Source: Sycon ciliatum
Taxonomy: Eukaryota > Porifera > Calcarea > Leucosolenida > Sycettidae
Direction: 5' to 3'
Assembly: GCF_964019385.1 (NCBI RefSeq)
Contig: NC_088645.1
Coordinates: 36,449,303-36,513,302, forward strand
DNA: 64,000 bases
The position numbers and the translations under genes are program-made. Shown here in pieces: positions 20,714-29,550 of the stretch. Every line of letters begins with the position of its first letter. Position 1 is the stretch's first letter. The notes beneath the pieces were generated by a model that had not been told where the DNA came from, did not search any database, and worked only from the letters and a program-made list of their open reading frames with translations.

Positions 20714-20751
20714 AGTATTTTGACAAGAAGGGAACGAAAACGTTCAATACT
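20714..20751 (+). ncRNA. Hammerhead-like motif, variant core
   Basis: Duplicate of the motif at 18143-18180. Confidence 0.5.
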
Positions 20752-20872
20752 TTGACACATGTCCTAATTGGCTGGTGGTGACTCTTGCGTAGATGCATGC
20801 GTAGATAATACATTTTTTGTAATATTTTCTGCCTCCGTCCTACTTTCAAATTATTATTATTATTATTATTAT

Positions 20873-21443
20873 TACGGGAAGTTGAGCACGCGTCGTTCAC
20901 CCCGATCGTCCTGTCTTCTGCTGGTGCCCTGGCGAAGGAGGCCACCCGGTTCCTGAAGCTGCTCGGAACGAAGCTCTCAACCAAGCTTTCGCAGCCTTAT
21001 CCCCTCGTGATGGGAAAGCTGCGGACAGACCTGGCTTTCAGCCTTGTCCGCGACTCCGTCCTGATGGTTCGTGGGAGTCGCCGTGCATTCCGTGCACCTG
21101 GCCTGGCGGCGGATGTGGATGCTGTTTCTGTGGAGGCCCGCATTCCCGCCACTACGCGACGCTAAGTCCTCCTGGGGTTTGCCGTTCTCCGGTCCTCTTT
21201 CATCCCGTTCTCCCCTCTTTTTTTGGGGATTCTTTGTACTTCGTCTTTCTTGTTTTTCTTGTTCCTTTGTTTTTTTGTAGGACAGATTTTTGGTGTACCG
21301 ATTTCGGTTGTTGTTGTGTCTGACTTTATTCCCAATATCTAATTCTGTGTTTGGTTTTCCAACTCATTGGGTTGTAGTTTCCATCATGAGTTTGATTCCA
21401 TCGTGAGTTTTGATTCTATTTGCTATTTTTCGTTCCATTTTTG
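20873..21443 (+). mobile_element. LINE 3' end (unit 3, partial)
   Basis: Follows the second unit and departs from it after CGTTCCATTTTTGAGCTC. The rest (to about 21550) has a different end, with CGTAAAAGAGGCTTGCAC and an A tract. Confidence 0.8.
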
Positions 21444-21557
21444 AGCTCATATTTTATTTTCCTGATTTCTTCTCCAGTGTATGTTGTATTGCATTTTAAT
21501 ACATTGTGTTAATTTTTGCCCGTAAAAGAGGCTTGCACTTCAAAAAAAAAATATATA

Positions 21558-21626
21558 TCCTGGTGGTGACAGTCAATTTTTTCTTCAGACTTTTCCCGTT
21601 TGTCTCTTTCCCTCAAAACCAGTCAA
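21558..21626 (+). mobile_element. SINE 3' half
   Basis: From TCCTGGTGGTGACAGTCAAT to CCCTCAAAACCAGTCAATAT; same as the 3' part of the SINE at 41936-42135. It abuts the end of the large PLE. Confidence 0.8.
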
Positions 21627-21808
21627 TATATATATATATTTAAAAATTCGACGAGGAGACAATAATTTTAATATGGCAATAAGTAGGACGAGCTGAAGCG
21701 ACATGTGGACTACTTTATTAACAATGTAAGCGATGGAGACGATGCAAGAAACAATCTAAAGTGTAAGGAAAAATACATGTAAGAAGAAAAAGCGCAAAGG
21801 AAAAAAAA

Positions 21809-21852
21809 GATGATTCGAACAAGTTTTCGTACAACACTCTTCAGGAATCACC
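21809..21852 (-). ncRNA. Type I hammerhead ribozyme motif
   Basis: GGTGATTC-CTGAAGA-GTGTTGTAC-GAAA-ACTTGTTC-GAATCATC. Stem I has eight pairs including one G-U, longer than in the 11.7-kb family, while the core is canonical (CUGANGA with N=A). Confidence 0.72.
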
Positions 21853-22131
21853 GTTGTACTAAAGAACAAAATGAGAACAAAGGAAATAATATAGCAATCA
21901 AGGTAGGGTGACACGATACAATGACAGCACTGGAATATCGAGGTGCGATTTCTCACAAAAGTGTGCAGAAAACAAGGGTATACAAGTAAGAACTAAGCGT
22001 GACAAGTGTGTATCAGCAACAAAAACAAAAAAGTGAGAACGAATGATAATAATAACAACAATAAACAAGAAGGTGACAAAACACATTTAGGCACAAGTGG
22101 CAACAACGTTGCCGCACTACACAACAGAACA

Positions 22132-24234
22132 TTATTTGAACAATTTTAGGGTAATAACACTATCTTTCTGGACACACAAATTCGGCTTATGAATGCGCTG
22201 ACAAACAGCTTCCAAAACTTGTAACTGCAAAAGATAACCATGACGAGCACGGCACAAAACAGAAAAACAGGAATCAGAATAAGTACGACAACAGTCAGTA
22301 CTAGAAGCCAAATGATTGTATACTGAAGACTTGTTATTACGAGACGGACGCACACAATCTCGACTCACGCGCACACCCTCACACTCACTCTCACCCTCAC
22401 TCAGCTCACCTTCTCCCTCACTGTCGGAATCAGAACCTGTTCCGTCATCCCCCGCGGTTTGACTCTCCTCCTCACTTGCATCGTCCTGCGTCTCACATTC
22501 ACCACCCACGCCAACCCTGAATGCCGTTGCCTTCACGTCAGCCGTTGTCCTTTCCGATTGTTTCCTTTGTATTTTTACAGTGAATTCATAGGTCCGGTTG
22601 TAATCTGCTGTAGATCTCCGTGGTCTGTCATTTGCTGCTTTGTTTTGTGGATTAGTTGTTGTTGTTGTTGGATGTGAAGCTGGTGTTGTTGTTGGATGTG
22701 AAACTGGTGTTGTAGTTGCAGCCATGGTTGTTGGTCGTTCTGTTGAATCCAGCTCTATTTCCGGTGGGACAAATCGACCGCCGCGGGTGCTCCCCACCAA
22801 CACAGACCTCAAAGGAGGAGGATCAGGGGGAGGCAGAGGTGCTGTCACCACTCGAGGCACAGCCCCATGCAAAGCACCCAGAGGCGCAGACTTAGGCACA
22901 CCCGAGGGCTGCACCAGTGGCGGTTCTGCACGCACCTCCAAAGAGCTGCCAAGCTCCAGCCCGTCCAACACAGATGTCAGAGGGGGAGCGGCAGACAGCG
23001 GCAGGGAACTATCCTGCCGTCTAGGTGATGGGTTTTTCCTAGGCCTCCCGCGTTTGGGCCTCTCAGATTGCGCACTGGGTGGAAGGATGTGAAGTGGAGT
23101 GTGTTGTTTGATACGTGCGTTCAGGTGCTGAACAGTCCTACCAACATACCGACTAGCACAATGTCGGCATTCGAAGTTGTAGATAACATGACTGAGGTGG
23201 AGGGTTGGTAGGACGTCCTTCCGCACCGTGAACGCACGCATTGTTGTGAAGACTGGCACAAAATGTACTGCATAATAAGTACGACGGACGATAGACTTGA
23301 CTGCGTGACACACTTTGATCGATTCCTGCCCCTTCCATGGCAAACATAGATAGACGGGACAGCGAGGTGGACCAATCAGCACCGATTTCGGTTTCTGCTC
23401 CATGGACAGAAACTTACGCAACAAGAATTCCGGATAGCCATTCTTCAAGAAAACAGATCGAAGGAAATCGAGCTCGGCCTGCAGCTTACTGGGCGAACAA
23501 ATACGTTTCGCACGGTCCACGAGGTTACGAACTAAGTTAACCTTGTATTGAGACGAACAATATGAATCGAAGGCAATGTACTGACCGGTGAACGTAGGCT
23601 TACGATACACAGAAGTCAACATTTCACAGCCAGTCTTCTCTACAAGCACGTCTAGAAATGACAACTTACTAGACTGCTCATGCTCACAAGTAAAGCGGAG
23701 GGAAGGATGTAGGCTGTTGAGCACATCGAGAAACAATTCACTGCTCTCAACACTGTCAAAATGCGTGAACGAATCGTCAACAAAACGCACGTAGAACGCG
23801 GGCCAAAGCGACTCATCAATCTTGCACTCACAATAACCAACGAATATATTGGCGAGGACGGGACCAAGAGGAGATCCCATCGCCACACCATCCACTTGCT
23901 TGTACATCACATCGTTGAACGAAAATTCTACACCAGTTGTAACTGTCAGCATCAAATGACGAAACGCCGCTTCCGATACCCATGGAGTATCAACATCATC
24001 GTTACGGTACAATACATCCATACAGATGTCAACAGTCTCATCAATAGGAACATTCGTAAAGAGACTTACAACATCGAAGGAACACATGTGTGCATTGAGA
24101 GGGACCGGACTATCACGAAGCCTCGCAACAAAGTCGAAGCTATCCTTCACAGTGCGTTTGCAATAGTAATCTTGAACAGGCTGTAGGTAGATGCACAGCC
24201 ATTTCGAGATAGAGTATTGAGGGGAGGCGGTCAT
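22132..24234 (-). CDS. PLE reverse transcriptase and GIY-YIG endonuclease
   Basis: 700 codons. RT motif A is SFDVVSLFTNVPIDETV (52-68), motif B is VAMGSPLGPVLANIFVGY (117-134), and the catalytic motif is RFVDDSF (150-156). After a Cys-bearing linker, the GIY-YIG begins with HVIYNFECRHCASRYVGRT (349-367) and LNARIKQH. An AT-hook RPKRGRPRK (392-400) and about 230 low-complexity acidic and Thr/Pro-rich residues then separate it from the domain end (SSVYNHLASSTDCC, LQVLEAVCQR, NLCVQKDS, stop). Typical PLE order, but with an unusual long insert in the nuclease domain. Confidence 0.85.
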   Translation of the reverse strand: MTASPQYSISKWLCIYLQPVQDYYCKRTVKDSFDFVARLRDSPVPLNAHMCSFDVVSLFTNVPIDETVDICMDVLYRNDDVDTPWVSEAAFRHLMLTVTTGVEFSFNDVMYKQVDGVAMGSPLGPVLANIFVGYCECKIDESLWPAFYVRFVDDSFTHFDSVESSELFLDVLNSLHPSLRFTCEHEQSSKLSFLDVLVEKTGCEMLTSVYRKPTFTGQYIAFDSYCSSQYKVNLVRNLVDRAKRICSPSKLQAELDFLRSVFLKNGYPEFLLRKFLSMEQKPKSVLIGPPRCPVYLCLPWKGQESIKVCHAVKSIVRRTYYAVHFVPVFTTMRAFTVRKDVLPTLHLSHVIYNFECRHCASRYVGRTVQHLNARIKQHTPLHILPPSAQSERPKRGRPRKNPSPRRQDSSLPLSAAPPLTSVLDGLELGSSLEVRAEPPLVQPSGVPKSAPLGALHGAVPRVVTAPLPPPDPPPLRSVLVGSTRGGRFVPPEIELDSTERPTTMAATTTPVSHPTTTPASHPTTTTTNPQNKAANDRPRRSTADYNRTYEFTVKIQRKQSERTTADVKATAFRVGVGGECETQDDASEEESQTAGDDGTGSDSDSEGEGELSEGESECEGVRVSRDCVRPSRNNKSSVYNHLASSTDCCRTYSDSCFSVLCRARHGYLLQLQVLEAVCQRIHKPNLCVQKDSVITLKLFK

Positions 24235-24285
24235 GGATACTATTGGTCTAACAGGGCATGTAGGTTTATGGATTTTAGGAAGGCA

Positions 24286-24969
24286 CTAGAGTCTAGGACG
24301 AAGGGTACCAGTCGGTTTGATGCGATCGAATTCATGTTTTGATATTTGTTCTTCATTCTTTAGCTTCTTAAGGTAAGTTACAAGATCCTTTTCTACTTTT
24401 TCAGTTCGATCACAGGTCTTGACCGGACCAAGTGTACGGAACTTTGATGTGTCATTTAGGATAACGGACATCTTCTCGATGTAGTCAGTTTTATTCATTA
24501 AAACAGTTGCACGACCCTTATCAGGGCGCGTGACAATAATGTCTTTGTTATTCCGTAGCTCATGTAGGGCTTTGAGATGTTCGCGTTTCAAAGAAAACGT
24601 TCTTCTATCCGGTAATGCATCAGCGTGTTCCTCGGCCTCTGCCCGGATCTTTGCGGCGCAAATGGACTGTTGTGACTCGGACACCGGTCTGAAACGTAAT
24701 AACTTGCGGAAAAAGAGCTCAAACTCGGTCATGATTACTTCCTTCTTGTTTGATTTTGGTGGAATCCCGAAATCGGTTCCATGACAGAGGAGCTCTTTCT
24801 GAAGAGTGGTCAACTCTAGTGATGTCATGTTAATTATGGTGGCATCAGGATCGATGGTGACATGTCCATATCTTTTCTGTCTTAGCCAATTGTAGGTCTT
24901 GTCATGTTTTGTGATTAGATGGATACGTTGTTTCTGGTCATTTTCCGAAAGGAGCGTAGAGAATCTCAA
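24286..24969 (-). CDS. PLE N-terminal RT region
   Basis: 227 codons: IHLITKHDKTYNWL, then a Thr/Leu-rich stretch with ELLCHGTDFGIPP, then LKREHLKALHELRNNKDIIV and TRPDKGRATVLMNK. The DKG-type motif with a following basic stretch is the start of the RT fingers in PLEs. It lies directly upstream of the 22132-24234 segment on the same strand. Confidence 0.75.
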   Translation of the reverse strand: MRFSTLLSENDQKQRIHLITKHDKTYNWLRQKRYGHVTIDPDATIINMTSLELTTLQKELLCHGTDFGIPPKSNKKEVIMTEFELFFRKLLRFRPVSESQQSICAAKIRAEAEEHADALPDRRTFSLKREHLKALHELRNNKDIIVTRPDKGRATVLMNKTDYIEKMSVILNDTSKFRTLGPVKTCDRTEKVEKDLVTYLKKLKNEEQISKHEFDRIKPTGTLRPRL

Positions 24970-25549
24970 GAAGTCGTGAGATCATACATCGATCATACAT
25001 CGGACTTTTGCCACTGCGTTGCCCAGGTTATTCCACTTCAACATAATTATACTCAAGTACAATCACACATTTTCTTGCCCTTTCAGTGTAGAATGTCTTG
25101 TACCTGATTTGTGTCTCACTCTCCAGCGGAACAAGAACCCTCGCCATCAGGCACCGGCACCTTCACCACCCAAGCCAGGGTTGTTGGAAAAGGTGGGTGG
25201 TAATGCTAAAGACTGAGTGTGTCTGTGTTCAGCCATTGCAATTGAAGCCATGGAGTATGTTAGCACCGTCCTGTGACATTACTCAATCTATGGACAGTTT
25301 CAACCCGTGGTCTCGCCGGCACAGCTCAGAATGACTGGCCAAACCTATTGCAGCGGAGTCTAGTGAGCAAAAAGGACTTTAATAAACTGGCTCTAAGCTT
25401 GTACAGTGCATCAGAGTCAGACTGCGAGAACACAGCAAGCTTTGCACAAAGGCCAATAACCGATGTTAACCTGATTGAGTGATCAAGGAAGATGAGGCAC
25501 AGACGGGTACAGTACTTTATTGAGTTGTTTCATTTCCTAATACATGACA

Positions 25550-25905
25550 TTTACATGTGTACGATCATACAAATACCTAAACCGCGAACGTGACTTTGAC
25601 AAAGTGTCGCAGGACCGGGCAATCTCGTCTTTCATGAATACGCGTTCGATGTTTAACGTGTGGTAAGCTTTGGTCCTGCGGACACGGTTCTCTACACCAC
25701 CTGGACAAACACCATTGTCCAGACAACGTCTAAGGAACACTACGTTAAATGCAACACTACGATAATGAAATCGTGACTTCAGCGCATGGTTCAGAATATC
25801 TATCTGAGTCTGGCTATATCTCGACCTGAGGTATTTAAAAATTCGACGAGGAGACAATAATTCTAATATGGCAATAAGTAGGACGAGCTGAAGCGACATG
25901 TGGAC
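25550..25905 (-). CDS. PLE extreme N-terminal segment
   Basis: Starts MSLQLVLLIAILELL and contains SQTQIDILNHALKSRF, NVVFLRRCLDNGVCPGG and MKDEIARSCDTLSKSRSRF. The FLRRCL...G motif is usual near the start of PLE proteins. The first 22 residues are encoded again in the 3' repeat near 21640-21710. Confidence 0.6.
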
Positions 25906-25949
25906 TACTTTATTAACAATGTAAGCGATGGAGACGATGCAAGAAACAA

Positions 25950-25989
25950 CTGATGAGGGGTGAATTCCCCGAAACACTGTGTATTGAGC
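25950..25989 (+). ncRNA. Hammerhead ribozyme, stem I truncated
   Basis: CTGATGAGGGG...CCCCGAAAC core as at 26421, but the upstream stem I arm was replaced by PLE sequence (only CAA pairs). Confidence 0.7.
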
Positions 25990-26373
25990 AGGGAGTGGTG
26001 CTTTCTTGCAGGTTTGCCGAGTCGAAGGTTCGATGGACTTCTCGTGTGCTCTGGATGGCAGTCGTGAGTCAGTCAAGTGTCAAGTAAAGTCGGCGGAATA
26101 GCGCGAGCTCCGGTGTGGGGAGCAAACCTTTCTTACAAATCATCGCCGAAGTCGCAACCACTACTTCGTACTGTTGTGCCTAGCGCGGGCTTGCGACTAG
26201 TTGGTTTGGAGGTGACAGCGTTGCGAATGACCGAGGGTCCTCGACGTCTGTCTCACCGTCCAGGAGCGACACTGACTCACGCTACTATCTGGTGTTCATG
26301 AGGTGTTTGTCGCGCTGGAAGCGGAGCGTCTCTGTAAGTTTGTATCCCTGGTGATGTTTGTGCCTGGAGAGCA

Positions 26374-26381
26374 CTATATAA
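26374..26381 (+). promoter_or_regulatory. TATA-like box
   Basis: TATATAAG, about 40 bp before the hammerhead at 26421. The same position in the next unit reads TATTTAAG (26851). A promoter just upstream of the ribozyme fits the terminal repeats of PLEs; not tested. Confidence 0.4.
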
Positions 26382-26420
26382 GTGGTGCTCTTCAGGCACA
26401 ATCTTCCTCAGCCTACTCAA

Positions 26421-26466
26421 GCTCAACTGATGAGGGGTGAATTCCCCGAAACACTGTGTATTGAGC
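26421..26466 (+). ncRNA. Type I hammerhead ribozyme, complete
   Basis: GCTCAA-CTGATGA-GGGGTGAATTCCCC-GAAA-CACTGTGTA-TTGAGC. Six-pair stem I, four-pair G-C stem II, canonical core and a short stem III. Cleavage is expected between 26460 and 26461. Confidence 0.88.
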
Positions 26467-26897
26467 AGGGAGTGGTGCTTTCTTGCAGGTTTGCCGAGTC
26501 GAAGGTTCGATGGACTTCTCGTGTGCTCTGGATGGCAGTCGTGAGTCAGTCAAGTGTCAAGTAAAGTCGGCGGAATAGCGCGAGCTCCGGTGTGGGGAGC
26601 AAACCTTTCTTACAAATCATCGCCGAAGTCGCAACCACTACTTTGTACTGTTGTGCCCAGCGCGGGCTTGCGACTAGTTGGTTTGGAGGTGACAGCGTTG
26701 CGAATGACCGAGGGTCCTCGACGTCTGTCTCACCGTCCAGGAGCGACACTGACTCACGCTACTATCTGGTGTTCACGAGGTGTTTGTCGCGCTGGAAGCG
26801 GAGCGTCTCTGTAAGTTTGTATCCCTGGTGATGTTTGAGCCTGGAGAGCACTATTTAAGTGGTGCTCTTCAGGCACAATCTTCCTCAGCCTACTCAA

Positions 26898-26943
26898 GCT
26901 CAACTGATGAGGGGTGAATTCCCCGAAACACTGTGTATTGAGC
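26898..26943 (+). ncRNA. Type I hammerhead ribozyme, complete
   Basis: Identical to 26421-26466. Cleavage is expected between 26937 and 26938, so a transcript over both would release a 477-nt RNA. Confidence 0.88.
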
Positions 26944-27082
26944 AGGGAGTGGTGCTTTCTTGCAGGTTTGCCGAGTCGAAGGTTCGATGGACTTCTCGTG
27001 TGCTCTGGATGGCAGTCGTGAGTCAGTCAAGTGTCAAGTAAAGTCGGCGGAATAGCGCGAGCTCCGGTGTGGGGAGCAAACC

Positions 27083-27115
<33 letters not shown>

Positions 27116-27117
27116 TA
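27083..27117. repeat. (ATT)n tract
   Basis: About 30 bp of ATT between the hammerhead array and the next PLE fragment. Confidence 0.95.
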
Positions 27118-27172
27118 ATAAGGATGGCGTAACTCCTCTGTAGCCTTGTCATGATTTCTAGCAGATGATGAT

Positions 27173-27580
27173 GTGCAGCGTGCGAATGTGAAGCGTGGTC
27201 CTGGCAGGCCAATGGTGTGCAGAGCATGCGACGCGGATGTGAAGAGCAGTGAATGTCTGACGAAGAATGTAGTCTATTGTATGTCATGTACATTGTGCGA
27301 AGAGCTCTACGTCGGGGAAACCGAGCGTCCAGTGAGGGAAAGATTCAAGAAACATTATCGAGAGGCAAGGGTGAGGGCAGTGAAGACTCCCTGGGGGGGC
27401 CATTACAAGTCTGACCACCGAGAATTTGCAACATCATCGCCTAACTTTCAGCCTTTCCACCACGCCAAGATTCTCGGCAGGGAGTCTTCGCTGCCTTCCC
27501 GCAAGTACATGGAAGCAACCGAAATCAGAAGCAGAAAGCCAGCAATCAACTGTGACACTGGATGGAGACTATCGGCATAA
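27173..27580 (+). CDS. PLE GIY-YIG endonuclease, compact form
   Basis: Key segments: RGPGRPMVCRACD, NVVYCMSCTLCEELYVGET (GIY and YIG strands with a Cys pair), VRERFKKHYREARV, WGGHYKSDH, ILGRESSLPSRKYMEATEIR (catalytic Glu in YMEATEI) and KPAINCDTGW. There is no AT-hook insert between the Arg helix and the Glu, unlike the other PLEs here, so it serves as an internal control for the insert. RT absent. Confidence 0.8.
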   Translation: MQRANVKRGPGRPMVCRACDADVKSSECLTKNVVYCMSCTLCEELYVGETERPVRERFKKHYREARVRAVKTPWGGHYKSDHREFATSSPNFQPFHHAKILGRESSLPSRKYMEATEIRSRKPAINCDTGWRLSA

Positions 27581-27790
27581 ATTCATCAAAACAACAGGAC
27601 CTTCATGGTTACTGTGGGCAAGACCATCTCATCGAATGGATGCAATTACCACCCGTGAGGCTCGCACTCACGCACACCCCCCCCCCACACACACACACAC
27701 ACGCACGCTCACACACACACACGTACGCACACACACACATGTGCACTCACACACACAAACACATACATACACACACTATCTTTCTCTGCC

Positions 27791-27821
<31 letters not shown>

Positions 27822-28113
27822 GGCCTCGTCACCTTCACATCTAATTGGCGATCACACCAGTTGAGACATGCACTTCACGCTGACCCATCATCACCTGACT
27901 TGAGATCTTGCAAGTTGAGACATTTGTTTTAGGCTATTACCTGGCGTGCGATATTGTGGGTAGGTTCTGTTTTTGTTTCTGAATATGTGACATTATCTTC
28001 AATGTTAGTCTCAATTCTTAGCACTAGTTATGATGTTCCTGGTATATTGCCACATTATTGCTATTACCCTTTTCTCTGTAGTTATATTGTTGTTTTGTTC
28101 ACAGGAGTCACAT

Positions 28114-28149
28114 ATCCCTGAAGATGCCCTCTTGGGCGAAAATTTGGAA
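28114..28149 (+). ncRNA. Hammerhead-like ribozyme motif
   Basis: CTGAAGA-TGCCCTCTTGGGC-GAAA-ATTT. Stem II is a strong GCCC/GGGC helix; stem I is short (TCC/GGA). Sequence family distinct from the others. Confidence 0.6.
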
Positions 28150-28249
28150 AGGAGTTTGAAGTTTGGTTTTGAGAGATTTGGAGAGACTTTAATTTTTTTT
28201 TTGTAGCCAAGGACTTTGTGCGGCCGTGGGCGGTGAAAGAAAATTTGAA

Positions 28250-28297
<48 letters not shown>
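28250..28297. repeat. (ATT)n tract shared by two PLE 3' ends
   Basis: A plus-strand PLE ends at the left border and a minus-strand PLE at the right border, tail to tail. Confidence 0.96.
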
Positions 28298-28405
28298 TTT
28301 TACAAGAAGTCGGAGGCGGATAATACTTTAATAACGAAGGTACGTGTTAGGTCGTAAGTATCCACGCAAACACACATCCAGTCAAAATAAGGCACTTGTC
28401 AAAGT

Positions 28406-28439
28406 ATCCGAACGTTTTCGGTCCCTTCTCATCAAGGAT
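28406..28439 (-). ncRNA. Hammerhead-like motif
   Basis: Mirror of 30679-30712: ATCC-TTGATGA-GAAGGGACC-GAAA-ACGTTC-GGAT. Core C3 is U; stem II is weak. Confidence 0.45.
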
Positions 28440-28593
28440 TATACAGGGAATGGCTCAAGTTGGAAAGACTAAAACTTATATAGCGTAAAGATATGAGATA
28501 ACAACACTCGTGACAAGGTGAAAAAAGTATCAAGTTCAGCACGACACAAAACTCGAAGGACATAATAATAGCGACAAGAACATAGTGAGCAAA

Positions 28594-29550
28594 TTAAGTT
28601 ACATTGTTAACACCTCGACGAGGAGTAACACCAAACAATTGTAGCGACAACACATTTTCTTTTTGCACGCAAAGTTCAGGATCTAACTTACGGATATACA
28701 AAGCTTCTAACACAGCCAGATGCAACGCACATCTACCACGTGACAATATTGAGAACACATTATCACTGTACAACTCACGACAATTGGTACGGGCTGACAG
28801 ATGTTGCTTGATGGACGAAGTGCGATTCTTAGCTCCGTTGGGTGTAGTCTCCTCCAATGTCCCGTCATCTCGCCTCTTCGCGGCATCACCACTATCCGTC
28901 TCTTTGCTTTTCCGCGGCCTTCCACGTTTTCTGACACTAGCCGTTGTGTGCGCGATGCCCAGTGTCCTTTCAGCTACGTCTCCTCCATTGCGGATTTCTA
29001 TTGATCTTCTTACTCCAACTTGTCCGGTGTTCGATATTGAGGTTCGTTTTCGCGGTCTACCACGTTTTCGAATATTGACTGTTGTTGTCACTTCCGTTGT
29101 CGTTGTACGTGCGTCCTCACCAGTCCGTATTTTTACTTGGCTTCGCGTAACCCTTCCCGACGCAGACAGATCCTTTGTCAATTTCGGTGGTTTACGTGTC
29201 GGTCTTTCACCATCTTTCACGCTGTTCTCAGCTGGACCCTGCGCTATACACGCGGAGGAGGACGGGCATGCAGTGATATCTTCACAGGAAGAGGAAGATC
29301 CACCGATGGACTGGACAGCACATTTTGGAGGACGACCACGGCGAGGACGACACTCACGCGCATCAAGCGGAACAAAACTTAACGGCACATGTTGACGAAT
29401 GCGCGCGCCCAGGTGCTGAAGGGTTCTACCTACATACCGATCTTCACATTGTCGGCATTGAAAGAAATAGATAAGGTTACTTTTACTAAGGGTAGGTAGA
29501 ACATCCTTCTGCGCGCGTGGAGAAGGATGTTCGTGGTATCGTATGTCCAT
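28594..29550 (-). CDS. PLE GIY-YIG segment with three AT-hooks (left arm)
   Basis: From QKDVLPTLSKSNLIYFFQ and RYVGRTLQHLGARIRQH it runs through RPRRGRPPK, RKRGRPRKRT and RKRGRPRKSK to SSIKQHLSARTNCREL, VLEALYIRK and PELCVQKEN. The first dozen residues come from the spacer and are not PLE sequence. RT absent. Confidence 0.8.
   Translation of the reverse strand: MDIRYHEHPSPRAQKDVLPTLSKSNLIYFFQCRQCEDRYVGRTLQHLGARIRQHVPLSFVPLDARECRPRRGRPPKCAVQSIGGSSSSCEDITACPSSSACIAQGPAENSVKDGERPTRKPPKLTKDLSASGRVTRSQVKIRTGEDARTTTTEVTTTVNIRKRGRPRKRTSISNTGQVGVRRSIEIRNGGDVAERTLGIAHTTASVRKRGRPRKSKETDSGDAAKRRDDGTLEETTPNGAKNRTSSIKQHLSARTNCRELYSDNVFSILSRGRCALHLAVLEALYIRKLDPELCVQKENVLSLQLFGVTPRRGVNNVT

Larger units (their letters stand above)
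15731..21443 (+). repeat. 2571-bp tandem duplication, two full units and part of a third
   Basis: Units at 15731-18301, 18302-20872 and 20873-about 21443. Each holds a LINE 3' end, an inverted copy of the palindrome-family repeat, a PLE GIY-YIG end, a hammerhead-like motif and (ATT)n. Units agree almost perfectly (the encoded proteins differ by one residue, G versus A). Each join brings an (ATT)n tract against GGGAAGTTGAGCACGCG inside the LINE. Confidence 0.95.
21638..25948 (-). mobile_element. Near-complete Penelope-like element with partial tandem repeat
   Basis: On the minus strand it runs from the N-terminal coding part (25905 down) through RT and GIY-YIG to a stop at 22132, then a 3' UTR and a hammerhead (21852-21809). 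After that the start of the element appears again: 21638-21755 repeats 25831-25947 (AAAAATTCGACGAGGAGACA, GACGAGCTGAAGCGACATGT), including the start codon region. This head-to-tail layout is the known pLTR arrangement of Penelope-like elements. The element carries a few breaks and one interruption of about 570 bp (24970-25536), an intron or an insertion. Confidence 0.85.
25949..27084 (+). repeat. 477-bp tandem array with hammerhead ribozymes (retrozyme-like)
   Basis: Two full periods and a final partial one (marker positions repeat at +477, for example 26077/26554 and 26382/26859). Each unit has the hammerhead, a block with GAGCAAACCTTTCTTACAAA, a TATA-like motif (CACTATATAAGTGG at 26372, CACTATTTAAGTGG at 26849) and the lead-in CAGCCTACTCAAGCTCAA. 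The array starts inside a hammerhead at the PLE junction (25948/25949) and ends at an (ATT)n tract. No ORF of note. It resembles PLE terminal repeats and animal retrozymes. Confidence 0.88.
27118..28250 (+). mobile_element. 5'-truncated PLE of a different subfamily
   Basis: Holds a compact GIY-YIG coding end (to 27580), a CA/CT microsatellite in the 3' UTR (27668-27830), a hammerhead-like motif at 28114-28149 and an (ATT)n tract at the 3' end. Both ends of the fragment touch ATT tracts. Confidence 0.75.

Noticed and set aside
25949-27084. CRISPR-like or simple satellite array
   Set aside because: The 477-bp period, ribozymes and TATA-like box fit a PLE terminal repeat or retrozyme; there are no short repeats with unique spacers.
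28604-29395. 263-codon plus-strand frame inside the left palindrome arm (and its mirror)
   Set aside because: Antisense of the PLE GIY-YIG frame, which has clear domain motifs. The long antisense frame reflects codon composition.
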